A stretch of 64,000 nucleotides of DNA from Gorsachius magnificus. Taxonomy: Eukaryota > Chordata > Aves > Pelecaniformes > Ardeidae. A program made the translations under genes and the position numbers. The stretch lies in assembly GCA_034008185.1 (NCBI GenBank), contig CM067081.1, positions 153,914,258-153,978,257 on the forward strand. Reading direction: 5' to 3'. The notes beneath the pieces were generated by a model. The model made no database searches, was not told the DNA's origin, and saw nothing but the letters and a program-made list of their open reading frames with translations. Shown here in pieces: positions 34,001 to 49,000 of the stretch. Within the stretch, counting starts at the first letter, position 1, and every line of letters starts with the position of its first letter.

Positions 34001-37000
34001 AAAAGTGAGCTGCTTTGGTTTTCAGAGGTCCAAGGTACCAGTACCTGAAAAAAGAACACAGATATAACTTCTAAGATATCCAGGGTTCGATACTAGGAAA
34101 GGGAGAAATCTTGCATGAAGTCAGAGCACACAGGTTTGTTTGCCACTGAAGTTAGTGCTCCCCTACAACCTTTAGCTTTGTGGTAAGATAGTTGCACATC
34201 ACCAGCAGCTTAGCAGTGACATCCCTTTCCTAAGGTACAGATCACCAAAACGCAGTATACAATCTTCACTACAGGTAGCATGACATCTCAGTAGCAGAAT
34301 TTTACCTAGTTATGTGACACAACTAGGAATGACTTAAAGGTCTGTGGTCTAACAGCTGGTGAGATGCATCTCCACACTATTCAATAAAGAATGAGGTTGG
34401 AGGAAACAAACAAACAAAAATCAACAACTTCAGTGATGAAAGAACAGAGCCAGCAAACACCAGTTTGTCCCAAAGGATTCTCAGATCAAAATCAATGTTT
34501 TACAAAATAAAAATCCTGCCAGCCATTAAGTATTGTATAGAATCTAAAGATGTGACTATATTGGGGCAGGTTTGGCACACATTTTGGTCACTGTCTTCCA
34601 CCAAAGAAGGTCAATAAGCTCATTAAACACCATCAGCTCAAGAGTACTGCAGATTTAAGTGTATCGTTAGCTACTAAGGCATGCAACTGTCACACCACTC
34701 CCAACAAGTCATGAAATTGTCCGTAAAATAATAAAAGCTCAGAAACATAAACCAGCAGCACGTCTCCATCAGGAGCGTGCTTAGCAGAGGGACAGCCAGA
34801 CAAATTTCTTGAACTGGGGCTTATGGCTTGACTCCCTTCATAGTAGGTGCCTTCTTTTAAGTATAAGACCAGTTGTTCTGGAATACACCAAATGTTCATT
34901 TCGCCCAATAACCCATCTCTGATAGGGACCAAAAGTGGATGCTTAGCAAGAAGTATAAAAACAGGACAAGCACAAATGGACCTTGTCCCAGGCACATTCT
35001 GAGCACCCATTCATTTGTGGCTGAAGCTGGACACATTTTCTGTGCATTCAAAAACATTCATGGAAGAGAATGATTTTTGAGAATGTTCACACTGCCCCAA
35101 GTACAAAAGGAGGTGCTGTTGTGCCTCCAGCACCAAGTCCAAAAGACTCACATGAAACGTGACTGCTGCAGGAAAAGATGTGAAGGTTGACACTAGACAA
35201 AAAACAGGGCATGCACAGGAAGCCTAGCGAGAGTGCAGAGGGGAGAGAAGTGCACTTCCTTAATCTTGGGGCTGCAATCAGCAGGAGAGCCTGCAGCACA
35301 GCTGAGTCAGCACCTACAGAAGCTACTAAGCATGTCCCTTGCTTCCCAGTGACAAACGCCCTGGCCATATACTGCATCTCCCCCATTCCATATCACCTCT
35401 CAATCGTACTCAAGTATCTGCCAGTCAGACTCCAAGGTCTGCTACCTCTTGTCTCCTGACCAAGATAGCTCATTCCCAAAACACATGGTCTTTCCTCATA
35501 GCTGTGCAGCAGAGGCACAATCACAATTCCTCCATAACAGTCTGAAGAGTGAACTGCTGTGGCCCTGCTGCTCCTTCACCAGATAACGCCAGTCATTTGA
35601 TACACAGACAGTGGCATATTAAATGTCCATTTGGAGAAAGCCCAACAATTATTAGTTTAGCATTCAGAGAACAGTCATCGGACAGCACGGTCCATGCCAT
35701 TTCTGGCAGGAACTGAAGGGCATTTCTACGGCATCTGATGTCCCTTGTTGGAATTGAGTTACAGAGTCTGCGTGCATCTTTTCATTGGCAACGATGAAAA
35801 ACAATGGCCAATTACTTTACCTAGACTTTCCTCAAGGGAGAGCTTTTCCCACTGACACAATCTGAATAAAGTTCCAGAAGTGGGCACCACAAGGCAAGCA
35901 GAAAGTAAATACTGAAAAGAACAGGTTGGCACCAAATAAGTGTTTATTTCAAATGACAAAAATGCTGAAATGTCTTACACTCCCATGTGTGTAATGTGAG
36001 ACTGAACAAGAGTGGGTGCCTCTGCCTGTCAAATGCCTACACTCAAAAAAGACTTCTTTACAAGAAGGGGGTATCCTGGTTTCGGCTGGGATAGAGTTAA
36101 TTTTCTTCCTAGTAACTGGCATAGTGCTGTGGTTTGGATTTGGCATGAGAAGAATGTTGATAACACCCTGATGTTTTAGTTGTTGCTAAGCAGTGCTTAC
36201 ACTAGGCAAGGACTTTTCAGCTTCCCATGCTCTGCCAGGTGCACAAGAAGCTGGGAGGGGGCACAGCCAGGACAGCTGACCCCAACTGGCCAAAGGGCTA
36301 GTCCATAGCATATGACGTCATGCTCAGTACATAAACCTGGGGGAGTTGGCTAGGGGGCAGCAATCACCACTCAGGGACGGGCTGGGTATCAGTCAGCAGG
36401 TAGTGAGCAATTGCATCACTTGTTTTTCCTGGGTTTTGTTCCTCTTTTTGTTGTTGTTTTCCTTTTTGCTACAATTTATTATTTTATTTTATTTCAATTA
36501 TTAAACTGTTCTACCTCAACCCATGAGTTTTCTCACTTTTATTCTTCCAATTCTCTCCCCATCCCACTAGTGAGTGGGAGAGGGTGAACGAGTGGCTGTG
36601 TGGTGATAAGTTGCTGGCTGGGGTTAAACCACGACAGGGCGTATGTCTTTTCAGGTAACGGATGCTAAAAAAGGTACAGTTTCAAAAACCGGTATTTTCT
36701 TACTTGCTAACTTTAACTCCTGCATCTCTGTAAGATCCCCATCTTAAACCAGTCACTGCATACACAGGTTGTTCCTTTTCTCCCTGTAAAAAAAAAAAAA
36801 AAAATAGACATTGTGAAATTGCTTTCTCTTATCTTGTTTGCAACTTTGATTTTTGCAGCTAGGAAAATATTTCGATATAAAAACTGATTTCTAATTAATC
36901 CCAAAAGTGAAATTTCACAGAAGAGGTATGATAAACAGCTAACAGCAATAAAGCTAAGCAGAATTTAAGTGTTTTACATTCTATTTGCTCCAAGAGAGGA

Positions 37001-40000
37001 ATACAAGAGGTGAAGTTTTGAAGAGGTTGCTTGAGTTTGACTGTGCACCTGGCAACAGCCATTTCATTTTGTGGATATTATCAGCAAAAAGCAAGGAGCT
37101 CTGCACAGTGACACTAAGTTCTCACTGGAGAAATGTCCATTCTACAACACTACAGAAAAATAACATTTAAAAACCATAAGGGGCATAGCGAAAGGTTTTC
37201 CTGTTTCACATTTTTCAGTTTGTAAAAGAAAGCTATTAACTCCACACTACATATGAATGCATTAAATCAGCTCAGACAGCTATTGTTATCTCTCACAATT
37301 TCTACAGAAATATTGGTGTTAGTAAGTTTTGTATTCATCAATGCTCTCTGAGCCTCAAAAAAAGATGTTCAGGCATTCTAGTGTTTTCTACAGTTTAGAC
37401 TATCTGATGTCATAGCACACAGTGGAGAAATGACTGCCACCAGAACTGCTGATATCATAAATCAAAATTCATGACAGCATTACACAGAGGAAAAGCAGTC
37501 CATGTAAACAGAACAACATGAGAATGAGAAAGTTTTAGGAACGTTGGGTGCAGATGCTTTTACCTTGATCTGCAAGACATCAAGCGGAACTGTCTCTCCC
37601 TTCACAATGGCCAATGTAGCATTAATAATATGCCTGAAAAACAAACAGGAGGGAAGGAAAAGAGTAAGCTTTAAAATTACACTTTTTCCCAGCAAACCCC
37701 ACTACGAGTCCAGGTGGGGCTTTTTTGTAGCAAACACAAAGGGAAAGAACTCTGACAAAACGCTGCATTCCTTTGAAATCAGAAAGCAAACCGAGTGGCT
37801 ACAACACATGACAAAGCCTGCGTTCTAACAAACAGCAACAGACCTGAAAAGCAAAAGGAAGCTCCCAGCATAAGCTTTTCAGAGATCCCTCCTTCTTCGG
37901 CTAATCTGGCAGATCACACACCAACTCTTGTTACTTGCTGTTTCAGATACTTAACACACTCAGGACCCAAATCATGGTTTTATTTTATTGGTGGCAAGTA
38001 TAACAAACTGGGAGAGAAGGGGATGGTCATAAGACTGGTCTCAGTTCATGTGTCTAGGATGGAATTGTCTTAGTATGTTAATTTGTTTTGAAGTTTTTAA
38101 TCAACATAAATCTACCTATCAGCAGTGCTCATGTGGGTTTGGTCTCCATGAAGTTGTGGACAGTAACTAAGGCACTTTCTCATTTCAAGTCATAAAGCGT
38201 GGCACTAAAGAATTTTTAACCAAAGTGTTCAAGTTCATAAAGAAGTCTCTATGTTCAGACCTTGAAGCACATATTCTATTAAAACCCCTTCCTTGTTTTC
38301 AAAGTTGGGTAAAATTTAAATTCCACATCGTGCACACTTCCAGAGTCTCAGCTGGACGGGAAAAAAAAACAAAACCAAATGTACTTTTCAGATCCAGCCC
38401 AATATTCATATGAATCTGCAGGAGAAATTGCCCTTGGCTTCATCAGGCTTAGAATACTGAGACAGAGAAGGAAGCTGTTCTTCCTTCAACCCTTCTTTTC
38501 TCCTAAGTCTTACCTTTCTGCAAGAACTCTACACTTCCTACACTCCGAAGGTAAGATCTAGTAGTGCTGAAGGAACCAAAGCCCAAATATTTCTTTTTAA
38601 AATATCACTTCTGCACTTCTTAAGTCAGGTTCTGTTACTGGTGTGGGTTGTTAAGCAGCCTATTGACCAAATTCCTTTCAACTTCACCAATATGCTGCAG
38701 TCTCACCTGCACAGTTCATTACCCTGGGACAAGAAGATCATTCATTTCCAACAGCTTCTTTAGAACCCAAACATAAATTATTATTTTAATCTTAGCTACT
38801 GATTACAGCCTTGTCCATCTTGCTGAGCTTCAAAGCACTCTGGTAGTTTCAGTGAAGGATGTTATGCCAGTTGGCTTGCAGGTTTTATGTATGATGGATA
38901 CCAGCACGGGTTCCGCAAAGAAGAATATTAATGAGTTACTGGGAGAATAAGAGCGAACAGACTTCAGGAGCAAGGAGAAATATATTCATTAGTATGGGAG
39001 GAGAGGAAGTAAAAAATTGAAAAGAAATCAAGTGTGGGGAAAAGGAAGCTTAGTTGATTAGCCTTACCTTAAAAATGGACAAAACAAACTGACAACAAAC
39101 TGAAATGCAGGGAACAGATACTGCCAGACTGGATGATATCCAGGACAGTGATAGGTAAGATTCAGGTTGTAGGAGTGTTGCCAGCATCAGTCCTGTCACA
39201 GGGATGGGCAAGAAACCCTGCAGAAGTCAGTAATGGGATCCAACCTTTCCCATATTCTTGTACACCTTATTTTGCTGGTGCTAGCCAGATTATAGGTGGA
39301 CTGGTTTCTAGAATTCTTAAACTGGAGAAGGGACGGAAAGAGGACTTCTTTTTGTTTTAGTTTGTCATATCCTTGCTATATCCTTGTCATATCATTTCTG
39401 ACTAACCTAAGAAGCTTGACTCTTTTAACCCTTTTTTTTTTTTTGAAAACTCAGGAAAAGTAGCCACAGCAAATTATTTCATGTCCTAGTAACACATGCA
39501 CTTCCTTCTTTTAATTTTAGTCAGTTTTTGGAAGCCATTAACTCAGGCTAGTCCAGAGAATCATCAGGCTCTACCCAGAGACTATCAACTTCTACGTAAT
39601 GTAGAAGAAAAAGAAAAGTATGTAGCCACTGAGAAGCACTGCTCCTTAAAAATAAATGAAAATAACCCCAACCTTTCAGAAATATGTTATACTTACTGGA
39701 CTTGGTTTGTGCTCTCAGGGTAGAGCGTGTGGCTCAGAGTGCAGGTCTTCCCAAGAGGTATGAATCCTATAGGAATCTTACTGAAGACAGCCTGGACACA
39801 TGAAGAGAGTAAATTAACATTTGCATCAGCTGAACAAAGCTTCCTGTGTGGAGATCACAGCTGTGTCTGGTATCACCCCTTTGGCGCTAAGCAGCCAGGC
39901 ACTTCCTTGAATGAGGCAGTAATACATAATGACTCAGAACATGGCATCCAAATCTGTGAACCCACCACTGCCAACAGGGTACAAAGGAGCTCTCTGTAAT

Positions 40001-43000
40001 CATTAAGAGCATTGTTACATGCAGGTTGGCAGCCATGTCCTAACTAATGCATAGATTCTGTCAGCAATCTGCCATCTTTCTTAATACTGACAGTGGCATC
40101 ACAAGCTCTGAATCTCATTTACTATTGCAGAAATCCCCCTCTGATAGAGTAACCTTGCATGGCAAAGAGATTTTCTCCATTAAGGAAAGGAAATTAATTG
40201 ATTCCTCTGGCATCCAAATCGTGAAGCAGAAGAAGGTCTAATTTTTGGAAGTCACTGAGCGTGTTATTTTTCTGTACCACAGTTCAACAAAAGGGCTTGT
40301 TGAAGGAGCAAGTTATTACGCTATACCTCATAATAAACTGTGCTTCTTGAAGCGTGTCAGCAAATCAATGTAAACTACCATATATCACAATGTACCATCT
40401 CCCTACTGGGCACTGCTGCTCCCAGTGCCATGATACTGCAACTCCGCGCCGACTAAATAATACCCCTTTCACTTCACACCCACCCGCTCTCCCTTGCTAT
40501 CTCTGTGTCACCTGAAAGTCTTAACACATCTCAAACACCTTTCTCTCATTTTCTTCAGAACTGTTTTACAGCGTGCAGACGACAGACTACTTGCAGCTCA
40601 TGCAGCCATGGTCTGCTCCCCTGGCTGCTAGGAACAGTATTTCTGGAATACCTTGCACAGGCTCTTCTTATCCAGGCAATAGTGGTATGACATACCCGAA
40701 GCAAAAAGGGAAGCAGAGCACAGAGTGAGGGGGCTGAACTGCAGATCTCTACTCCTAGGACAGAGTGATATGAAGGACAAGAAGAATTCCCTGGCCAAAG
40801 ATACAGAGTGACACAGTGGCAATACTACAATGCAGTATTCCACCCAAAATAGTGCCGGATGCAGGATTTTCTACACTACTGCTAATCAACTCAAGCTACA
40901 TCAAGATAGTACGTCAAAAAATAAAGAAGAAAAACTAGCCAGTAAAGCCTCTAAAACTTTTCTTCCAGTATCTTTAAATTATAGAAGTATCAGGGGCCAA
41001 CTATAATAATATTAAATTTAAAAACCTGATGTCTCAGAACTGATAAAGCCAGCACCCCTTTAAAAATACTGGCTTGGTTGCAGAGTTTCTCTTGTCACAT
41101 TCAGACAAAGCAACTGCCTAAACAGATACAATTCTAGCTGCCAAGGATATCATCATAATCTTGTCTGGATCATTTAATTGAGTTTTTGCCAGCTCCTGCC
41201 AGAAGGTTTTGGGAACAATGATTCCCTCCTTTCTTCAATAACACTGTCCTCCCTCTTTAAAAAGAAAAATCTCTCTCATTTCCATTTGCAGCAATCCACC
41301 TTGAGAGGTTAAAATTTGCTTTCTGCAGCCATCTGCATAGGTAGGTATTCACTGCTTGAAAAAATGGCAAAGCAATCATAAAGCAACAGGAGCATGGCCA
41401 CAAATGAATTCAGTTTCAAGCCTGTACAAATACAAGAAAAACATGTGCTTCCGCCTGATGCTTCTGCCAAACAAAGCAGCATTCACAGCTGGTCCACGGG
41501 TCTCAAAGTTGTGCATTTGGCTTCTCCACAATCCCTGCTCTAACACTGGAAACTTCCCAAAGCCATAGCTTGGGAGCCACGGCACTCCCTGGAAAGGGAA
41601 TGAAGAACAACGGGCAGAATTGCAGGACGCTAGCATGGCTGACTTATTACGCAGCAAGCTGGTTCCAGATTAGTAAGCAACCTATCTGTAGAAGATGGCT
41701 GAGGCCAAGAGATCACAGTGGATGCACAAGACACTTCCTCCACGAAATAAACAAAACTTAAAAAATGACACTTCCTCACCTCATCTGCTCTGCGGAGAAG
41801 TCCAGTTATGACCTGAAAAACATGGGATCTGAGAATTTTGTTTTTCAGTTACAATAGAAAGCTATGAAATTCATACCCACATTTACTCTTTGGAAAAGAT
41901 TTAAGGAGCAGCTGCTCTTCTATGGAAGGTGCTACAGTTGCTTACATGGGAAAGGAGGCATGTTCAGTGCGCAGACATGGTGGAAATAGCAGGGTTATGA
42001 GTGCGCGTGAATTTAACACCACAGTTGTGGCACCGCAACCAACGCCAGTGTAAATGTTTTAACATTGAAAATACTCTGCATAATGCAAAAATAGCACTGG
42101 TCAGTGTGCAACTAACAATAACCAATTCTAAGGCCAGGAGAAACTTGCAGATATATTCTGACCACTTTCTCTTAAGGTCACTGCAATTCATTTAGCCATT
42201 GCCTCACGAAGCCAGTAGTTAGCATGCCAGGACATGCTTTAATAAAATACAGCCTTCCTTGAAAAACAGAATATCCCCCAGTTCTGCTGGTAGTTTGCTC
42301 CTATCATTAATCAACTTGACAATAGGCATTTATTAAATATATACCATGCTTTGTTAGCACTCCCACATAATTTTTAAATTACTTGATTCCCACTTAGCAA
42401 AACATGCATTCCTCCTGGGGAGTACAAATAGGAATGAACTTTGAAAATTAAACCATTACAGCTACATTACACAGAAAGAAAAAGTTAGACTCATCTCTCC
42501 CCAAGTAATTTTCTCATTCTAGAATAAAATTGTGGAAGTTATGTCACACACTCCTTCTGCCCCCACTCCCATCACCGCTTTTAGACTGGTAACAACTAGC
42601 AGAGTTCTCTTATCCCCAGAAGATTGTATCATTGACTGAAAATTCAGATATTAAAATGGACACGTCTCTAGTAATAGGTGCTATGGTGTTGCTACATTAC
42701 AGGGACTCAAGCTTCTCAGCCTCAGCCTGACTACGATTCTCAGTGAACCAGGACAAAGGTCCTGCAGTACCTCTTGTACTGTGCCATCTCCTCCTGCAAT
42801 AATGATCAGATCTGTGTTTTCCATCAATTCCAGCAGCTTTTTTGCTTGTCCCTCATAATCGGTCTGAAGAAACAGAAATCCAAACATGAGAACTCAAGTG
42901 ACCATTTCTAGGATTTCTCTTCTATAGAAAAAAAAAGAATCATCTATCCATTTGCTTAATAGTTATTCTCCTATAGGCATGTAGTACTGTATATTACTTA

Positions 43001-46000
43001 CATTTACTGAAACTTCTTCCACTTACAAAACAAGTAATAATACAATATGTGCAAGCAAACACACACGAAGGCTAAATGAAATATCAGAGTAAACCTTATT
43101 CAGTAGATACAGAATACTGCAGCAATAATCACATTTCCAGGTAGTGTTTCATTGAAACAAAACCATAAGCAAGCCATGCTCTTGCAGAAAACGTCCCAAC
43201 ATCTTCAGCAGCCAAAGTGCTCAAGCATGTCTCCTGAAACACAGAACCGGCTACATAAAAGGCCACTGCCCTACAGCAAGCTGTTGATAAAGGGTTTAGC
43301 AATAAAGAGTATGCGGATTTTCTAAACCATCAAAACTGTATTCTGCAAAATGAATGTCTTTTACAAGGATATCTCAACCTCAGTTACTGGCCCAGCCCTG
43401 TTCTGCTAACTTGTCTGGTATGAAGCTACAAAGCATCGGTTTTAAGTCCTGCAAAATACTTTTTTCTCTTAGGGTGGGACTATGTATTCTCAGTGATCAG
43501 AGAGAGGCATTAATAAAAACAGCATTTCAACACCAAACCTCGTGAAAAATATTTGAAGACAGAAAGACACATATTAGAGTACTTCATTGCTAGGACACAA
43601 TGACTTAAAAAATCCACATACCACAGCCTCAAAAACCTGCAAAAAGATCAGAATCCCTTCATGTTTATTTTTTCTTCTCTCTCCAAAGAAAACCTCACTG
43701 CTAAATCACACCATTTAGAGCTCAGTGTTCTGCTTTTGTGGTGGGAATGTTGAATTATTTGGGAATACAGTGTAAAAATAAAAGGATATTTTTAATTAAT
43801 CTGAACAGTTCCGCTGCACGTCAAAGTTCCTTACTTCTGAATTCTGCAAGTTCAGGCAGAATTGATAATTTCAACAGTGATGGGCACACACCACTAGCCA
43901 GCACTCAAATATTTAAAGAGTTTTCTCTCAAACATGAATTATAGAAGGGCTGCTTTAGACAGACAGACAAGCACATCTATTGCTTTAGCTGAAAATTAAA
44001 AACTCAGTACACAGTTTGTAAATGGACTGTGCATTAAAAAGAAAAAGATTAAGTACCAACTTAATATCTCAGTATTTATTTCTTCTCACGAGATGTCTAC
44101 AGGACAATTGAGAATTTCAAATGCATCCAGAATTGAATTTCAATTCTCCAAGAGGACAAAGCAGAGCAGAAAATATATCTATATTAACAGAACAGTTCTT
44201 ACCTTAACCACAGTTACATCCAAGCCAGATAAGTGCAAAATTGGAGCAGCATTCTTTTCAAAAAGGTTCCCGGCTTTGCTAGAAAAAACAGTAAAAACTA
44301 TTTCATTAGTCTGGTGCCTAAAAAAAAAGTAAAAAGGAAAGACAAAAACAAATAACAAGGAGAAATCTACTTAAAAACAGAGCACACAATCTACACAATC
44401 AGTCACTCAACCTGCCAGTCAGGAAAGATGAGATTTCATTTGGTTCAAATGTATTACATTTCTACATTCATATCTCAGATGTCAGCTTTTTGTTGCAGTT
44501 TTAATAAATGCAGAAGAGTTTATCTAGCTTTCTCCAAAAATAATTAAAAAAAAACCCCCAAAACAGGATCTCCAGAAAGGAATTTATTAGAAAACTAATG
44601 ACTTACAGAGCACCAGCCTTTAAGACCACAAAGAAGGCCCATTTAGGTTTTCGGAAACATTTTTTTAAAATATTTGCTGTTACATATTATTAAATAAGTT
44701 TACAAGCAAAGTTTTTTTTTACTTTCTTTTGTTACAGGACTCATGCATTTTCTGCCTGTAACTGCATAATAAAATAATTATGCCATTAAGTATAAATTGC
44801 TTACAACAAGTAGAAACATGAGACTAGAAGTCAGAGACTTGATTTATTAACACTTTGCATTTTCCAGTCATGGGTGTTTTGAACAAAAGCACATACGTCC
44901 AAGCACTTCCATGTCAGATATATAATTCCTTTCGTATTGTTACTGACAGCTCCCTGCCCCTCCCCAAGATAAAACTGATACGAAGCTTAGCTGATCAGCA
45001 GAAACAGACACACATCATATCCAAGGTAAGTGTTTTTCTGCTAATGAGTATGCAATAATAGCAGCCAACCTCTTCAGGAGTCTTGCTCTGAGCCCATATT
45101 TAGCCTCTCTGTTTGTGGGCACACCCCTTTCAAGGACAGGTTCCCACAGAAGTAAGATCACTGCTGGCTAACTTCAAGTCTTGAAGCAATCAAGGTCATC
45201 TCTTATTTCTATAGTTTTTGAAGATGGAAATGCATCACATACAAAAGTGTGGAAGGAATACGAAGGAATTCCACATACAGAGGAATGACAAAGGCCGAAA
45301 CACAGGGTAAAAGAAAAATTAAAAATATATATATGTTTAGAAATCGTTCCTTCAATTCACACACCTAGTTCTATTTCTCAGACCAATACTTTTGGTGAAA
45401 TAAACTTTGGCGCAGTTACATAGCACCAGCTTGGCATCAAAGGGAGGCAAAACCAGCTCAAAAATCTGGCTGGCTTTTATAGTGGATGGCAGAGCAAAAA
45501 TACAGAAAGAGTGCCTCACATATGAGTGTAGGGAAGGGGGAATTTTACCCTTTGCAAGCTGCTGGGTTTAGGAACACCATTGCTTTCTTCAGTGGCATAC
45601 TGGAAGGGATCAGCTGGTTGCCAAAAGCCTAAGTGAGATAAAAAGAGCAGAGTTCAGTTTATCTTTTAAGCACATTGGTAAAACAGTTCAAAATAATGCA
45701 TCTCTACAAATGTCAGTGGGCTTTCAAGCCTCATGACATTCAAATGACTTCCACCTTCAGCCATTGTATAGGTCTCCTATTCAAAGACCTGCACTCTTAG
45801 CAACAGCTCACACCACTGTCACAAGTACTTTTTAGTTCATTTTTACAATTCCACCACCATTTCATTTTTGTCAACCTCTGGTTTTCTGCCACGGGCAGAG
45901 ATCCAGTGAACTATCCCCGACTCCAGCGTTACTTGATTTTCCTTCCTTATGTAATTCTCATACACCTGCCTGCCCCCTTCCTTCTGCATCTTTTTCCACT

Positions 46001-49000
46001 TCTGGCCTTCATTTCTCGTATCTCTTCTGCTCTTTTTTGTATTTTCTATGCTTAAGTTTTTAACTATATTAAAGAGAATCACCAGAGAATTTGACCTGAC
46101 CTGTAAGCAAGCTCACTGTTTCTGACATTTTTTTCTTCCTAGTGTGCTCCTATAAAAATCACTAAATTCCTCTTCAACTTTTGATCCAATTCTGAATAGG
46201 TTCCTAGATTATAAATTCTTTGAGAGTTACTCCATACAGCCTCTTTTAGCGGTTTGTACCTATTTCCATAGCTTTTTCAGCACAGCAGAGGCAAGAAAAG
46301 GCAAAGCTTCCACACGTTACTTCCCGCTCTGTAACCCTCTTTTAGCTCACCTAAAGACATCCTCACTACCACACCAAATCAAACTGGTTTTGAGTACAAG
46401 GATGACAGCGTACCATCCAGAAGCCCCAGAAATAAAGTAGGAACAAAAGACTACTGTGCCAAACACAAGACACAGTCAACTGTCCCTGGTTTTTTTTTCC
46501 CCCCTTTATCTTGAAAGTTAATCCCCAAGCAGGAATTTTTACATTGAAGAAGGTGGTCACTGTACACAAAGCACAGCAGAGTTTAGTGAATGTCAGCTGC
46601 TTAAATTTATAATTAACTCTACCTGCCAACTTTGCTCAGGAAACCTCGATTAAAAGAAGTGTGTGCCTGGCTATGTTGCTTAAAACATTCAAATTTCTTC
46701 TTCCAGAAAGGAAAAGGATGAGAGAAGTTGCTGAGAATAAAGGAATCTTCAAAGAAAGGGCAACAAATCAAGAGCTCTTAAGCTTTAATCAAAAATCAGC
46801 GGAAAACAGACTAACTTATTTCATTGCAGTTGTTGGGCAGGAATTGGGAAATACAGGGGACCTCTAGCATGTTACAGCTGTTAGAAACGACTAATTATTT
46901 GCTTGGGGGGCACAATGTGATGTATTTGCTTGCTCTAAACAACCTAACAAGGCTCATAAAGAATTTATGAGTAATGACATAATAACTTCTTTATGTAATA
47001 TACATAGACATTTATGTTACATACAGGGGCATTTCTAAAGCAAATGCTGATTTTTAAGACAGGAAATAAAAAAATAATAATGCAGCATTCTAGAAGTCTT
47101 TTTTTCAGAGCACAACATAAGGAAAGACAGCTTAAAGCCAGACATTAAAAACGGTTATTAAACATATATATATGAAAGTATAATTTAGAAAAGTCAATGC
47201 CTTTTTCACTTCCTTGTCCAATGCACACTTCCAGATATTGCATTTCTGGACTTCCAAGATGACAATCACTATTTTGCAACTATGAAAAATCCTTTAAACA
47301 AAGGCTTTATAATGCTTTATGAATATGGGCAGAGAAACTACATTCCTTTACAGAAAATTATCCCTGCTTCACAGAGCAAATTGTTTGCCAGCTAAACAGG
47401 ACCTCTTTAACACATGCCCAGAGTTCAGTAACAAGGTCAATCTGCGAGACCACATTTGCCAAGGAAGTCCACAGTCAGCTGACATTGACTTACTACAGAG
47501 AAGGAGGTGTAAAAGGTTTAAAATATGGTAAATGGGTTCTGTATTATAGAATCTTTCTATGATCATTTGCCACTCCAAGGCTGCCATCATAAACTGATAT
47601 TTAAATTCAGACATGCATGGTGGAGTCTTTGCATGAAATACTGCTGTAGCGGATACTTTGGCAGAAAGGTGGGCACCTCATCAATTTGGTGTTGTAACAG
47701 GCTTAAAAACCTAGAAAACTGATCTAAAAATACTAGGGAAACCCCCCACTTCACTCAGAGTAAACTTTTTCTTGGGTGAGTCTGCCTCTATTTTTTCCCA
47801 ATACTTACACAGTACTATCAACACAAGTAGCATTTTTCAAACAATTGTAGATTGTTGTTACTCTGAAGAACATACCAGACATTTAGTGCCTTACTGCTGT
47901 ACTGCTGTGTGTTTTCAAGCAGTATTTGGCACTGACACATCAGTGAGAATGAAAATTACAGCAAGAATTGATTACTTGGCTTTCTGGTTCACTCCTTTCT
48001 AATGCAGGAGTCTTCTGCAGGATATTTTCCCAGGCTTTAATGACTGAAATGGTAGGAAGCTCTACTGACAGTGCTTTTGCACTTTCATTTACAGGAATAA
48101 GCCATAATGGAATAGATCCCATCACTTAATGACTAGAATTAAGAAACAGGAAAGTCAGAATTTCCACAACAGAACTATCTGCTTAGCAGTTACACCTTTT
48201 TGACAGCATACACATTTAGGTCTTTTAACTTCTCCTTGATTTTATCAGTGCCTTTTTAAAAAAAAATTTTAATTTGGTCAGCATGCTTCATATACTGAGG
48301 TATTAACTGCTATTTTTAATTCCATCACTTTGATATTATGCAGTAAAAATGAATATTGAAAACATAAAAATCAAGAGCAACTGATACTATGAGTTGGAAA
48401 TACATTTGACTCTGAAGCTGTAAGTATGATTTATGAAAGCAGTATTTTCAGGGAGAGATTTTTCTTATTCTTTCATGAGACTTGAGCTCCCTTGTATCCG
48501 TTCTGTCATGAAGTACCATTGCCCAAATCAAGGTGCTGCGAATATCGTTTCCCTCAACAGCAGGCAGGCTAAAATTAGGATTATTCGGGTGCACCACATG
48601 AGCAGGGTAATCTCAAAGAAAGTTCCTTAATCAGAAAAATAATTTTCAGCATTCTTCGCAGACCCCAGTACATAGCAATGATGGGAGCAGTGTTACACCC
48701 TGCAAAATCTCTAAGATAGAGCAGGAAGAAGCAGGTTTAGAATAAACTTTATTTGTGGGAGGTAGAAAGACTCTTAAAATCCTACACCACACCCCCAAGG
48801 TAACCAGAGCTAGCAAGCAGGGATGTAATCCATGGGTAACAGCACTTGAAAGCGCCCATGAAAGACTGCTTATTAAGGACAAGATTTATTTATGGGAATA
48901 CTACAGCATAGGAATTTGTTCATTGCTGGTTGCCCATGCAGACCACAAACTACAAAATTAGTCAATATACTCAGACAGTAACTACCCTTTTCTTTCCGAA

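Larger units (their letters stand above)
34045..36703 (-). other. AGK: AGK intron 9
   Basis: A 2.7-kb intron. Its first part, just after the exon 9 donor, is occupied by a solo LTR in opposite orientation (36072-36636). Confidence 0.85.

Noticed and set aside
39780..39791. Alternative acceptor AG eleven bases inside AGK exon 7
   Set aside because: Its use would shift the reading frame; the upstream AG gives AVFSKIP, matching the family.
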